Assembly (NCBI GenBank): GCA_964482235.1
Contig: CAYZWU010000060.1
Coordinates: 1-31,589 of the forward strand
Length of the DNA stretch: 31,589 nucleotides
Source of the DNA: CAYZWU01 sp964482235
Lineage (GTDB): Bacteria > Planctomycetota > B15-G4 > CAYZWU01
Direction of reading: 5' to 3'
Shown here piece by piece: positions 1 to 7,095 of the stretch (the first letter of the stretch is position 1; every line of letters starts with the position of its first letter). Under the pieces are notes generated by a model. It had not been told where the DNA came from, searched no databases, and worked only from the letters and a program-made list of their open reading frames with translations. A program made the position numbers and the translations under genes.

Positions 1-35
1 AACACAGTGTCATTAAATATTTTTTGTAAAATACC

Positions 36-91
36 TTGAAAGTAACACCGGTGTTGTTATTGTTGAGAGATAAAACAACAAAATTGTTACT
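36..91 (+). promoter_or_regulatory. Candidate promoter with palindromic operator upstream of the ATPase pair
   Basis: The leader before the first gene is AT-rich, unlike most of the window. A -35-like TTGAAA at 36-41 is followed 16 bp later by a -10-like TATTGT at 58-63. The perfect 12-bp palindrome AACACCGGTGTT lies at 44-55, inside the spacer, where a bound repressor or activator would control RNA polymerase. A second inverted repeat, AGTAACA at 41-47 and TGTTACT at 85-91, encloses the region. The hexamers are imperfect, so the promoter call is tentative. The palindrome itself is certain. Confidence 0.35.
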
Positions 92-105
92 TTGGTGGGG
101 CGACC

Positions 106-1341
106 ATGAAAACGAGAAATATTGTAGGAAATGTTCCAGAGCCCGAAGAACTCTACGGACGTGAGGAATTCATCAACCACCTCTGGCGGCAGATGGATGG
201 CAACAACATCCTGCTTCTCGCTCCCAGGCGTTTCGGCAAGACGGGTGTGATGGGTTGCGTTCTGGCCAATCCGGTCAAGAACACTCTTCCGATCTATCTC
301 GAACTGGAGGATGTGGATTCGACAGTCGAGTTTGTCTGGCGGCTCATGACTGAGCTGCTCTCGCAGAGCCACCTTCGCTCTGCTCTCCTCAAGGTTCGTG
401 GCCTTCCAAAGGCTGTATCGGACTGGATCAGGAACAACATCGATGAGGCGGGATTCGAAGGCGCCAAGATAAAATTCAAAGATTCGATTTCCAGTGAATG
501 GCAAGAGACAGCACGGAAGCTGGTTGTCGAACTGGAGGAGGCGGACCCGACCCTGGTTTTTATACTCGATGAGCTTCCGGCCATGCTGGAGGGGATCAGC
601 AGAAAACAAGGCGATGACGAAGCTCGAAGCTTTTTGGCCTGGTTCCGTACGATACGCCTCAAGCAGAAAGACAAGTTGAGAAGGCATCGCTTCATCCTTG
701 GCGGCAGCATCGGCATCGACCTGATTCTGCGACGGTTGAATGCGCCCGACAAGCTCAACGACTTCGAGCGTCTCTATGTGGAGCCGATCTCGAAAAAGGA
801 AGCCGTTCGGCTTGCAAAAGATCTTGCCGAATCGCTGGAAATTGAGATGGACGAGCCGCTGATCCAGCGCCTTCTCGATCTGATCGGTCCGCCTGTTCCC
901 TATTTCATCCACCTGTTCTTCTCGCAGCTGGGACAGCTGCCTCGTGCCAAACGCCAGCCCCTGACTCTCGAAGTTCTGGAAGATCTCTATCGCAAGAGAG
1001 TTCTTGGGCCCACGTGCAAGCACTACTTCGATCACTATCGTCAGCGACTGTCACGATACGGCAAGCTGCGCGAGCGAAGGGCCCTGGCCGTGCTTCAAGC
1101 CGTGGCTGCTCAGGGACGTGTCAGCTCCAGTCTGCTATATGACATCTACGCCAAGCCGTCGAAGCGCGGCAGCAGCGAGAGGGATTTCAACGAGCTGATG
1201 GCTGATCTGGAGTGCGAGTGGTATCTCGTGCTCGATTCGCACACGAACGTGTACCACTTCATGGTCAATGTGATGCGAGACTGGTGGCAGCGATGGTACG
1301 GAAAGGTGAGCAGGAAGCAGTCATCCAAAAGGGAGGATTGA
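106..1341 (+). CDS. P-loop ATPase, archaeal-ATPase/STAND-like, first gene of a pair
   Basis: This 411-residue cytoplasmic protein has a Walker A motif, APRRFGKTG, at about residues 39-47. A Walker B motif, VFILDELPAM, sits at about 151-160, with Asp155 and Glu156 as likely Mg and catalytic residues. The PRRFGKT form of the P-loop is typical of the archaeal-type ATPase family (PF01637-like), which is related to STAND NTPases. The C-terminal third looks helical and ends in an aromatic-rich stretch (HFMVNVMRDWW), comparable to the DUF234-type tail of that family. I see no signal peptide or membrane segment. A GGTGGGG stretch just upstream may act as a weak ribosome binding site. The stop is one base before the start of the next gene, so the two are almost certainly co-transcribed. 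The biological role is unknown; ligand sensing or a defence-type function is inference only. Confidence 0.8.
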   Translation: MKTRNIVGNVPEPEELYGREEFINHLWRQMDGNNILLLAPRRFGKTGVMGCVLANPVKNTLPIYLELEDVDSTVEFVWRLMTELLSQSHLRSALLKVRGLPKAVSDWIRNNIDEAGFEGAKIKFKDSISSEWQETARKLVVELEEADPTLVFILDELPAMLEGISRKQGDDEARSFLAWFRTIRLKQKDKLRRHRFILGGSIGIDLILRRLNAPDKLNDFERLYVEPISKKEAVRLAKDLAESLEIEMDEPLIQRLLDLIGPPVPYFIHLFFSQLGQLPRAKRQPLTLEVLEDLYRKRVLGPTCKHYFDHYRQRLSRYGKLRERRALAVLQAVAAQGRVSSSLLYDIYAKPSKRGSSERDFNELMADLECEWYLVLDSHTNVYHFMVNVMRDWWQRWYGKVSRKQSSKRED

Positions 1342-1342
1342 G

Positions 1343-3796
1343 ATGTCGCGTGTAGCGCACAAGTACATGCCTGAAGAAATGCCTATCGAGGAACTCCGCG
1401 GCACTTTTGCAGCGCGGCAGCATACACTCGACTATCTGACCAACGCCGTACGCGAGCAGAGCGAGTCCAAGACGCTCACGAGCTATCTGATCACCGGTCC
1501 TCGAGGTTCGGGGAAGACAACCATTGTTTTGATGCTTCGTCTGTGCATCAAGGAAGATGAGCGATTAGACAAGGCGTGGCTGCCCGTTCGTTTTCCGGAA
1601 GAGCTACCGGCGATCACGTCGCTGAGGGATCTGCTGTCAACCGCATTGCACAGCATGGCTGAAGACGAGATTCCCGAGGCTCGAGAGTGGTACGAAAAAG
1701 TGGAGTCTGAATCTGAAGACGAGCGAAGCCAGGATTTGGCCATAGAAGGACTCCGGCGGATTGCTGCACAGCAGGACAGGCGTTTGATCCTGTTCCTCGA
1801 AAATCTGGATCTTGTCTTCGAACGAGGGCTCGACGACCGCACGCAGGGGACTCTTCGGCGCCTGCTGATGGATTCGCCTTTCATGATGGTGATCGGAACG
1901 GCTGTCATGGAGTTCCCGCAGCTGCAGGCCTATGACAGGGCGTTTTTCAACTACTTCTGTCCGGTCCAGCTCGATCGTCTCGAGGACGGCCAAGTCCGCG
2001 AGATCCTGTTCCGCAGGGCCGAGTATGACGGCAACGACAAATTCGCCGAGAGCTACCGCCGGCACAAGGCCAGCATCAAGGTGATCACTAGACTGACCGG
2101 TGGAAATCCCCGCCTGATCGTGATGCTCTACGAGGTATTGAGCCAGGGGAACATCCCCTCGACCGTGGAGATGCTACGCAGTCTTGTCGATGATCTCACT
2201 CCTTTGCTCAAGGATATTCTCGAACATCAGTTCTCCCATCAACAGAGCAAGATCCTTGATGCGTTGATGCGAGCCGGCGGCACCGCCACTCCTGCGGACG
2301 TGGCAAAGACGGCGCGTCTTACCCTGAATACCGTAACCACGCAGCTGTCGCGTCTCAAGACCATGCAGATCGTGGAAGTCCATGGCGGCGGCAAGGGGCG
2401 TCCGGCCTATTACACGGTTCCGGATCAGCTTTTCTGCACGTGGTACCAGATGCGCTACCTCCGCCCGCACAGGCGGCGGATCGAGCTGTTCGTCGAGGTG
2501 CTGCGCGCCTGGTTCGAGGAAGAGGAGCGGCTCCGGGTGATGAAGGAACTGGCGCAGAAAGCGATCGGCGCGGAAGGGAAACCTGCTCGGGATGCGGCCA
2601 TGACGCTGGAATATTTTGCGGCGTCTCTCAAATCGACGATTTTCCATCCTGAGGCACGAGCAATGATGGTTCGCACGTGGCTTCAGATCGGGCATATAAA
2701 CGAAGCTGCTTTTGCCGTTGCGGAGGATTGCAGCATCCAGACCAAGGATCGTTCCCACTATGGAGCTGCGGCCTACATAGCACTGGGGAAATGGTTAGAC
2801 GAACAAGAAGATCTCGAAACAGCTATTCGCATGCTCAGAGCAGCTCATAAGCGTACGCCGGACGACCTTCAGCTACTTCACAGCCTGGGTGTTGCACTCG
2901 GGATGTCTGGCAACTATGCCGAAGCTCAGCAGTACTTTGATCGGATTGCAGCTACCACGAATGAAGATGTCGAGCTCCGTGCCAGAGCACTCGTCAACCG
3001 TCTTATTGCGAGAGAAAATCAAGGTGATACGGAAGGCGCGATCGCGGACTCCGATGCAGTACTGGACCTGGATGGTGCACCAAATGATTTGGTTGCTCAT
3101 GCCCTCGTTTGTCGTGGGAAGGTAAAAAGCAGAAAAAGTGACATGGACGGTGCAATTGCGGATTTTGATACCGTGTTAAATCGGCAAGGTGTTGCTGTTG
3201 AAATTGTTGCTAATGCACTCTTCGGCCGGGGATTCGCAAAAAGTGCGAAAACCGACTGGGATGGGGCAATAGATGACTACTCTGCCGTGTTGGATCTAAA
3301 AGGGAAAAGTGTAGATCGAGTGGCGGAGGCGCTGATCAATCGAGGTGTGGCACGAGCAAATCAGGGAGAGCATGATGGCGCCATAGGGGATTTTCTGTCT
3401 GTATTGGAAGCTTCTGATGCAGAGATAGAGGTTTGGACTAAGGTGGCAATGTCTATGGCAATCAGAGTAGCCTACATCGGACAAACGGAGAGTGAGCTGG
3501 AACGAGTTTTGAGCTCCGCTACCAAGGCGTTCAATCTTTATACATCCGAAGAGCTTGCAGGAGCGATCGAAACAGTTTTACAGATGCTTGCTCTGCCGGA
3601 CATGAAAGGTGGATGGTCCATAGTTTTCCGTAGATTCTTTCAGAATGTGCCGTCTGGCACGGCCCGACGAATAGAGTTCTTCAAACCCGTCGCCGAGATC
3701 CTGGAGACCGGCGATCTGTCGAAGCTGGATCCGCTGCCTCCCGAACAGAGGGAATTCGTTCGGGAGGTGCTCCGCAAGTTCGAGACCGAGGGATAG
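1343..3796 (+). CDS. P-loop ATPase with winged-helix/DUF234-like region and TPR repeats
   Basis: This 817-residue protein has Walker A GPRGSGKTT at residues 52-60 and a Walker B-like LILFLENLD ending at Asp156. A winged-helix region follows at about 305-365, then the motif YYTVPDQLFCTWYQMRY, typical of archaeal-ATPase/DUF234 proteins. From about residue 470 to 700 there are TPR-like helical repeats with recurrent GAI.D..AVL units. This order (NTPase, winged helix, TPR sensor) is STAND-like architecture. A strong AGGGAGG site precedes the start, which is one base after the upstream ATPase stop. Base composition is mosaic: the sampled 60 bases at 2461-2520 are about 72% GC, while 3121-3180 in the TPR part are about 40% GC. 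Co-function with the upstream ATPase is inferred. The ligand and output are unknown. Confidence 0.8.
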   Translation: MSRVAHKYMPEEMPIEELRGTFAARQHTLDYLTNAVREQSESKTLTSYLITGPRGSGKTTIVLMLRLCIKEDERLDKAWLPVRFPEELPAITSLRDLLSTALHSMAEDEIPEAREWYEKVESESEDERSQDLAIEGLRRIAAQQDRRLILFLENLDLVFERGLDDRTQGTLRRLLMDSPFMMVIGTAVMEFPQLQAYDRAFFNYFCPVQLDRLEDGQVREILFRRAEYDGNDKFAESYRRHKASIKVITRLTGGNPRLIVMLYEVLSQGNIPSTVEMLRSLVDDLTPLLKDILEHQFSHQQSKILDALMRAGGTATPADVAKTARLTLNTVTTQLSRLKTMQIVEVHGGGKGRPAYYTVPDQLFCTWYQMRYLRPHRRRIELFVEVLRAWFEEEERLRVMKELAQKAIGAEGKPARDAAMTLEYFAASLKSTIFHPEARAMMVRTWLQIGHINEAAFAVAEDCSIQTKDRSHYGAAAYIALGKWLDEQEDLETAIRMLRAAHKRTPDDLQLLHSLGVALGMSGNYAEAQQYFDRIAATTNEDVELRARALVNRLIARENQGDTEGAIADSDAVLDLDGAPNDLVAHALVCRGKVKSRKSDMDGAIADFDTVLNRQGVAVEIVANALFGRGFAKSAKTDWDGAIDDYSAVLDLKGKSVDRVAEALINRGVARANQGEHDGAIGDFLSVLEASDAEIEVWTKVAMSMAIRVAYIGQTESELERVLSSATKAFNLYTSEELAGAIETVLQMLALPDMKGGWSIVFRRFFQNVPSGTARRIEFFKPVAEILETGDLSKLDPLPPEQREFVREVLRKFETEG

Positions 3797-3935
3797 AGCA
3801 GCTTTTGAGGTTGCTCTGAATCTCCTCGCTCCAACCTAACAGCCATCTCGCTGGTCAGACTTCTGCCGCCCTCTCCTCGTGCTTTTTTATCAAGCGGCTG
3901 TTCTTGGATATTTTGAACAGATTGCCCTTGAATGC

Positions 3936-3978
3936 GACACGGTTGTTGTCCTTGGATGATGACAACAACGAAGGTGTC
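3936..3978. repeat. 43-nt hairpin between ATPase island and peptidase gene
   Basis: GTTGTTGTC at 3942-3950 pairs perfectly with GACAACAAC at 3961-3969 around a 10-nt loop. An outer GACAC/GTGTC pair (3936-3940 and 3974-3978) extends the stem across a small internal loop. No T-tract follows on either strand, so it is not a standard intrinsic terminator. A weaker 6-bp stem, AGAGCA/TGCTCT, lies at 3795-3817, straddling the ATPase stop codon, also without a T-tract. Confidence 0.5.
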
Positions 3979-3995
3979 GCGTATCATCGCATTGT

Positions 3996-4035
3996 CTCCG
4001 GCCGCACAGATGGCGGATCGAGCTGTTTGTCGAGG
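3996..4035 (+). pseudogene. Decayed fragment of a paralogue of the TPR ATPase
   Basis: These 40 bases match positions 2459-2498 inside the TPR ATPase gene at 36 of 40 positions. Read in the matching frame they give RPHRWRIELFVE, against RPHRRRIELFVE in the intact gene. Similarity stops abruptly on both sides and no open frame of useful length contains the fragment. It is best read as a scar of a lost or recombined second copy of the ATPase gene at the island boundary. Gene conversion or a partial tandem duplication are alternatives. Confidence 0.6.
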
Positions 4036-4062
4036 CTCCAGGCACCCGGACTGGTAGAGACC

Positions 4063-6213
4063 ATGAACAAAAAAAGTCAGACGGGCGGAACACCTTTTCC
4101 CCTTCACCTGATCCTCGTACTCCTTCTTCTTACAGCCGCAGCGGCCTGGATCGTTCCCGGCGGGGCAGCCGCAACAGGAGAGCGGAAGGTGCTCTCCGAC
4201 GCGGAGAGAATGCGCCTCATGCAGTTCATGAGGGCTTCCTATCTCGTGAGCGGAGGGGAGGCGCAGGCCCGCTGGTTCGACGATGGAACCACGTTCTGGT
4301 ACACCGCCCCGGATGGCACGTTCTTCGTCGATCCGACAACAAAGGGGAAGCGCGAGCTCGAGAGCGAGGAGAAGGAGAGCTGGAGCGCCGAGAAGAAACG
4401 GTCCCGCGGCGGGCGAGTCTACTCGCCGACCTTCGAGCGCTACGCCGCTGTCAAGGACGGCGATCTCTGGATTCATGAAGAGGGCGCCTCGGAAGGGCGG
4501 CGTCTCACCGAGGATGCCGAAGAGGATGTCTCGTGGACCGCAACACCGGAGGGCTGGTCCCCGGACCAGACCCGTCTCTTCGCCCTGCGCATGGATGTGC
4601 GCGCCGTCCACCATCTGCCGATCATCGACTACACCCATCCCGAGGAAACGGTGCGGAATGTGGTCTACGGGAAGTCGGGCGGCAAGTTCATGCGCCAGGA
4701 GCTTGCGGTCTTCGACCTCGAGAGCGGTGAGAAGACCGTTGTGGACACCCAGCCTCACGAGGATATCTATGTCTTTCCCATCGGCTGGCATCCTCGAAGC
4801 GGAGAGGTGCTCTTCCTGCGCCTCACGCGAAACGCGAAGCGGCTCGATCTCATGGCAGCGGATCCGGAAACGGGGGGCAGCCGCATCGTGCTGACCGAGG
4901 AGCAGGACACCTTCGTGGGTGGGCTCGATTTTGTCGTCAGCGCCGGGCGGGACACTTTCACCCCCCTCGAGGGAACAGACCGGTTTCTCTGGCTCTCCGA
5001 GCGCGACGGATGGCGCCACATCTACCTCTACAACCTGGACGGCACGCTCGTCCGGCAGCTGACCAGGGGAGAATATCCCGTCCTTCGAGTCGAGGGGGTG
5101 GATCTCGAGAAGGGGCGCGTCTTCTTCTTGGCGAACGGTGAGAAGCGCCTCTACGACACGAACCTCTACAGCGTCGACCTCGACGGGAGCGGCTTCAAGC
5201 GACTCACCGATGGAGAGGGCGATCATACGGTGCAGCTTGCCCCGTCGAGGGAGTGCTTCATCGATACCTTCTCCACACCGACGCGACCAACTGCTTCGGT
5301 TCTGCGCAGTGCGGAGGGTGAACTTCTGCTCACCCTGTCCAGGGCAGACATCTCGCGCCTCGACTCGATAGGATGGACTCCGCCGGAGGAGTTCGTGGTC
5401 AAGGCGGACGACAGCACAACCGATCTCTACGGCGTGCTCTACAAGCCGAGCGACTTCGATCCCGGGAAGAAGTATCCGGTGATCGACTTCATCTACGCCG
5501 GGCCGTTCACCACGGTGGTGCCCCGTACCTTCGTGCCGCGCTCCTTCCTGGCGACGCAGGCCCGCTCCATGGCTCAGCTCGGTTTCATCACGTTCATCGT
5601 CGACTGTCGCGGTACGACGGAGCGCAGCAAGGCGTTCCAGGATGCCTCCTACGGGCGGATCGGTCAGATCGAGATCCTCGATCACGTGGCAGCCCTTCGC
5701 CAGCTTGCTGCCGACCGTCCTTACATCGACCTCGATCGCGTGGGTGTGACCGGAGCATCCTGGGGCGGTTACTTCGCCTTGCGCGCCATGCTGACCGCTC
5801 CGGACGTCTTCCACGTCGGAATCGCCCGTGCACCAGGTGATCTGACCGAGTCGCCGCCGATCAACGAGCCGTACATGGGGCTGCCCGAGGAGAACCCCGA
5901 GGGATATGCTGCAGGATCCAATCCGGCTCTGGCCAGGAATCTCAAGGGACGGCTCCTGATCATGCACGGGACAGCCGACGTCAATGCCCCCTTCTCGACA
6001 ACCATGCGCATGGTCGCGGCGCTGATCCGTGCCGGCAAGCTGCACGACCTGGCCGTGTTTCCCCAGGCCGATCATTACTTCCAGGGAATGAACGGCCTTT
6101 ACATGGTAGAAATGATGATTTCCTACTTCAGGGAGCACCTCCAGCCGGATAGTGCGAACCCGAGTCCGGAAACGCAGAAGAAAAAGAGCAATGAACCGAA
6201 AACGGGTCGGTGA
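4063..6213 (+). CDS. Secreted S9-family (DPP4/prolyl-oligopeptidase-like) serine peptidase
   Basis: This 716-residue exopeptidase candidate probably acts in the periplasm or outside the cell. The start at 4063 gives a good signal peptide, with a hydrophobic run at about residues 16-30 ending near GGAAATG. An upstream in-frame ATG at 3904 would place unrelated low-quality sequence before the signal, so I reject it. Residues about 50-440 form a beta-propeller-like DPPIV N-terminal region with repeated LYNLDG and VDLDGS-type blades. The alpha/beta-hydrolase domain follows. Its catalytic serine is Ser566 in GASWGG, and the likely Asp and His are Asp639 in HGTADVNAPF and His671 in QADHYFQG. The family cleaves dipeptides, often after proline, from peptide N-termini. 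The 3' end overlaps the next gene by 23 bp, which suggests translational coupling. Family assignment is secure; the exact specificity is not. Confidence 0.9.
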   Translation: MNKKSQTGGTPFPLHLILVLLLLTAAAAWIVPGGAAATGERKVLSDAERMRLMQFMRASYLVSGGEAQARWFDDGTTFWYTAPDGTFFVDPTTKGKRELESEEKESWSAEKKRSRGGRVYSPTFERYAAVKDGDLWIHEEGASEGRRLTEDAEEDVSWTATPEGWSPDQTRLFALRMDVRAVHHLPIIDYTHPEETVRNVVYGKSGGKFMRQELAVFDLESGEKTVVDTQPHEDIYVFPIGWHPRSGEVLFLRLTRNAKRLDLMAADPETGGSRIVLTEEQDTFVGGLDFVVSAGRDTFTPLEGTDRFLWLSERDGWRHIYLYNLDGTLVRQLTRGEYPVLRVEGVDLEKGRVFFLANGEKRLYDTNLYSVDLDGSGFKRLTDGEGDHTVQLAPSRECFIDTFSTPTRPTASVLRSAEGELLLTLSRADISRLDSIGWTPPEEFVVKADDSTTDLYGVLYKPSDFDPGKKYPVIDFIYAGPFTTVVPRTFVPRSFLATQARSMAQLGFITFIVDCRGTTERSKAFQDASYGRIGQIEILDHVAALRQLAADRPYIDLDRVGVTGASWGGYFALRAMLTAPDVFHVGIARAPGDLTESPPINEPYMGLPEENPEGYAAGSNPALARNLKGRLLIMHGTADVNAPFSTTMRMVAALIRAGKLHDLAVFPQADHYFQGMNGLYMVEMMISYFREHLQPDSANPSPETQKKKSNEPKTGR

Positions 6214-6532
6214 CAGAGGGGAAAGAGCGGGCGTGTACGAGCGCATCCACGATCTGGTGCGCCGGATCCCCGCCGGGCAGGTGGCCACCTACGGACAGAT
6301 CGCCGCCCTGGCCGGCCGGTGCACGCCCCGGATGGCCGGCTACGCCATGGCGGCCGTGCCTGCGGGAAGCGATGTGCCGTGGCATCGCGTGATCAACGGC
6401 AAGGGCATGGTGAGCCCGCGGATTCGCGGCAGCGACCATACCTTTCAGCGCAAGCTCCTGGAGGCCGAGGGAGTCGTTTTCGACGAGCGCGGCCGCGTCG
6501 ATCTCGAGCGGATCCGCTGGGACGGTCTTTGA
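6191..6532 (+). CDS. Alkyltransferase-like protein (ATL), MGMT DNA-binding domain family
   Basis: This 113-residue protein matches the DNA-binding half of O6-alkylguanine-DNA alkyltransferase. It has the family motifs RIPAGQVATYGQIAALAG and then VPWHRVINGKG. In true alkyltransferases the last motif is PCHRV; here tryptophan replaces the acceptor cysteine. That substitution defines ATL proteins, which bind O6-alkylguanine, flip it out and recruit nucleotide excision repair without removing the alkyl group. I chose the ATG at 6191, which overlaps the peptidase gene by 23 bp. An ATG at 6152 would only add a basic 13-residue extension. A link to the neighbouring peptidase is probably just co-transcription. 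Confidence in the ATL call is high because of the Trp. Confidence 0.9.
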   Translation: MNRKRVGDRGERAGVYERIHDLVRRIPAGQVATYGQIAALAGRCTPRMAGYAMAAVPAGSDVPWHRVINGKGMVSPRIRGSDHTFQRKLLEAEGVVFDERGRVDLERIRWDGL

Positions 6533-6588
6533 CGCAAGAGGCCGTGTAATGACCGGACCTGGAAACTGATGGAACAGGATTGAGATGA

Positions 6589-7074
6589 ATGGAACTCTCT
6601 GAACTGCTGAAACGGGGCGATTTCGAGGTCGTGCTGGGCGGCGAGGAGCATACGGCTCCTTTCTCCGGAAGGAAATGCGTCTGGTATGACTGGATCTATA
6701 TCATCGGGAAAGGCGACTCGTGGGATGACGGCTTCACCACAATGGAAGCGAAGGATGGCTCTGTTGTCGTGCAGGGCGACTTTCCCTCTCTCGAGATTCC
6801 GGTGCAATGGCTCAATCCCTACCTCGAGCCGTCCTTCGAGGGCCCGGCCCTGGTGGAAGAGGCCGATGTCGTCGTGAGGGAGTACTGTCTCGAACCGGCA
6901 AGGAGCTACCATGCCCGGGTGGAGAGATTTACATTCCGGCTTCCTCCCTATCGGCTCTTTCCTTTCATCGCGAGACGCCGAACCACGTTTCTTCTGGCCC
7001 TGTCCGAAGAACCGTTCCTGGACAAAGGTCCCGTCTGCCCGCTCGTTCCCACGTTCCGCGGCCGCACCGGCTAG
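6589..7074 (+). CDS. Small hypothetical protein, possible GIDE-like domain
   Basis: This 161-residue protein is not firmly recognised. The segment TAPFSGRKCVWYDW at about residues 22-35 resembles the SGxxCVWYR signature of GIDE domains, found in mitochondrial MULAN-type proteins and in uncharacterised bacterial membrane proteins. The following GSVVVQGDF segment fits the later 'DxTGxVxV' strand of that domain. Unlike typical GIDE proteins I see no clear transmembrane segment and no RING finger, so any resemblance is to the core beta domain only. There is no signal peptide. It lies between the ATL gene and tyrS on the same strand, 56 bp after the former and 21 bp before the latter, so it may be co-transcribed with both. 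Function is unknown. Confidence 0.6.
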   Translation: MELSELLKRGDFEVVLGGEEHTAPFSGRKCVWYDWIYIIGKGDSWDDGFTTMEAKDGSVVVQGDFPSLEIPVQWLNPYLEPSFEGPALVEEADVVVREYCLEPARSYHARVERFTFRLPPYRLFPFIARRRTTFLLALSEEPFLDKGPVCPLVPTFRGRTG

Positions 7075-7095
7075 CCGGCATGAAGGAGAAGCTTT

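Noticed and set aside
3904..4062. Upstream start for the S9 peptidase
   Set aside because: It would translate the hairpin and ATPase scar and bury the signal peptide 50 residues inside the protein.
3640..6288. Minus-strand open frame of 882 codons
   Set aside because: It is the antisense shadow of the S9 peptidase gene, whose catalytic triad and signal peptide are clear; the shadow has no recognisable domains.
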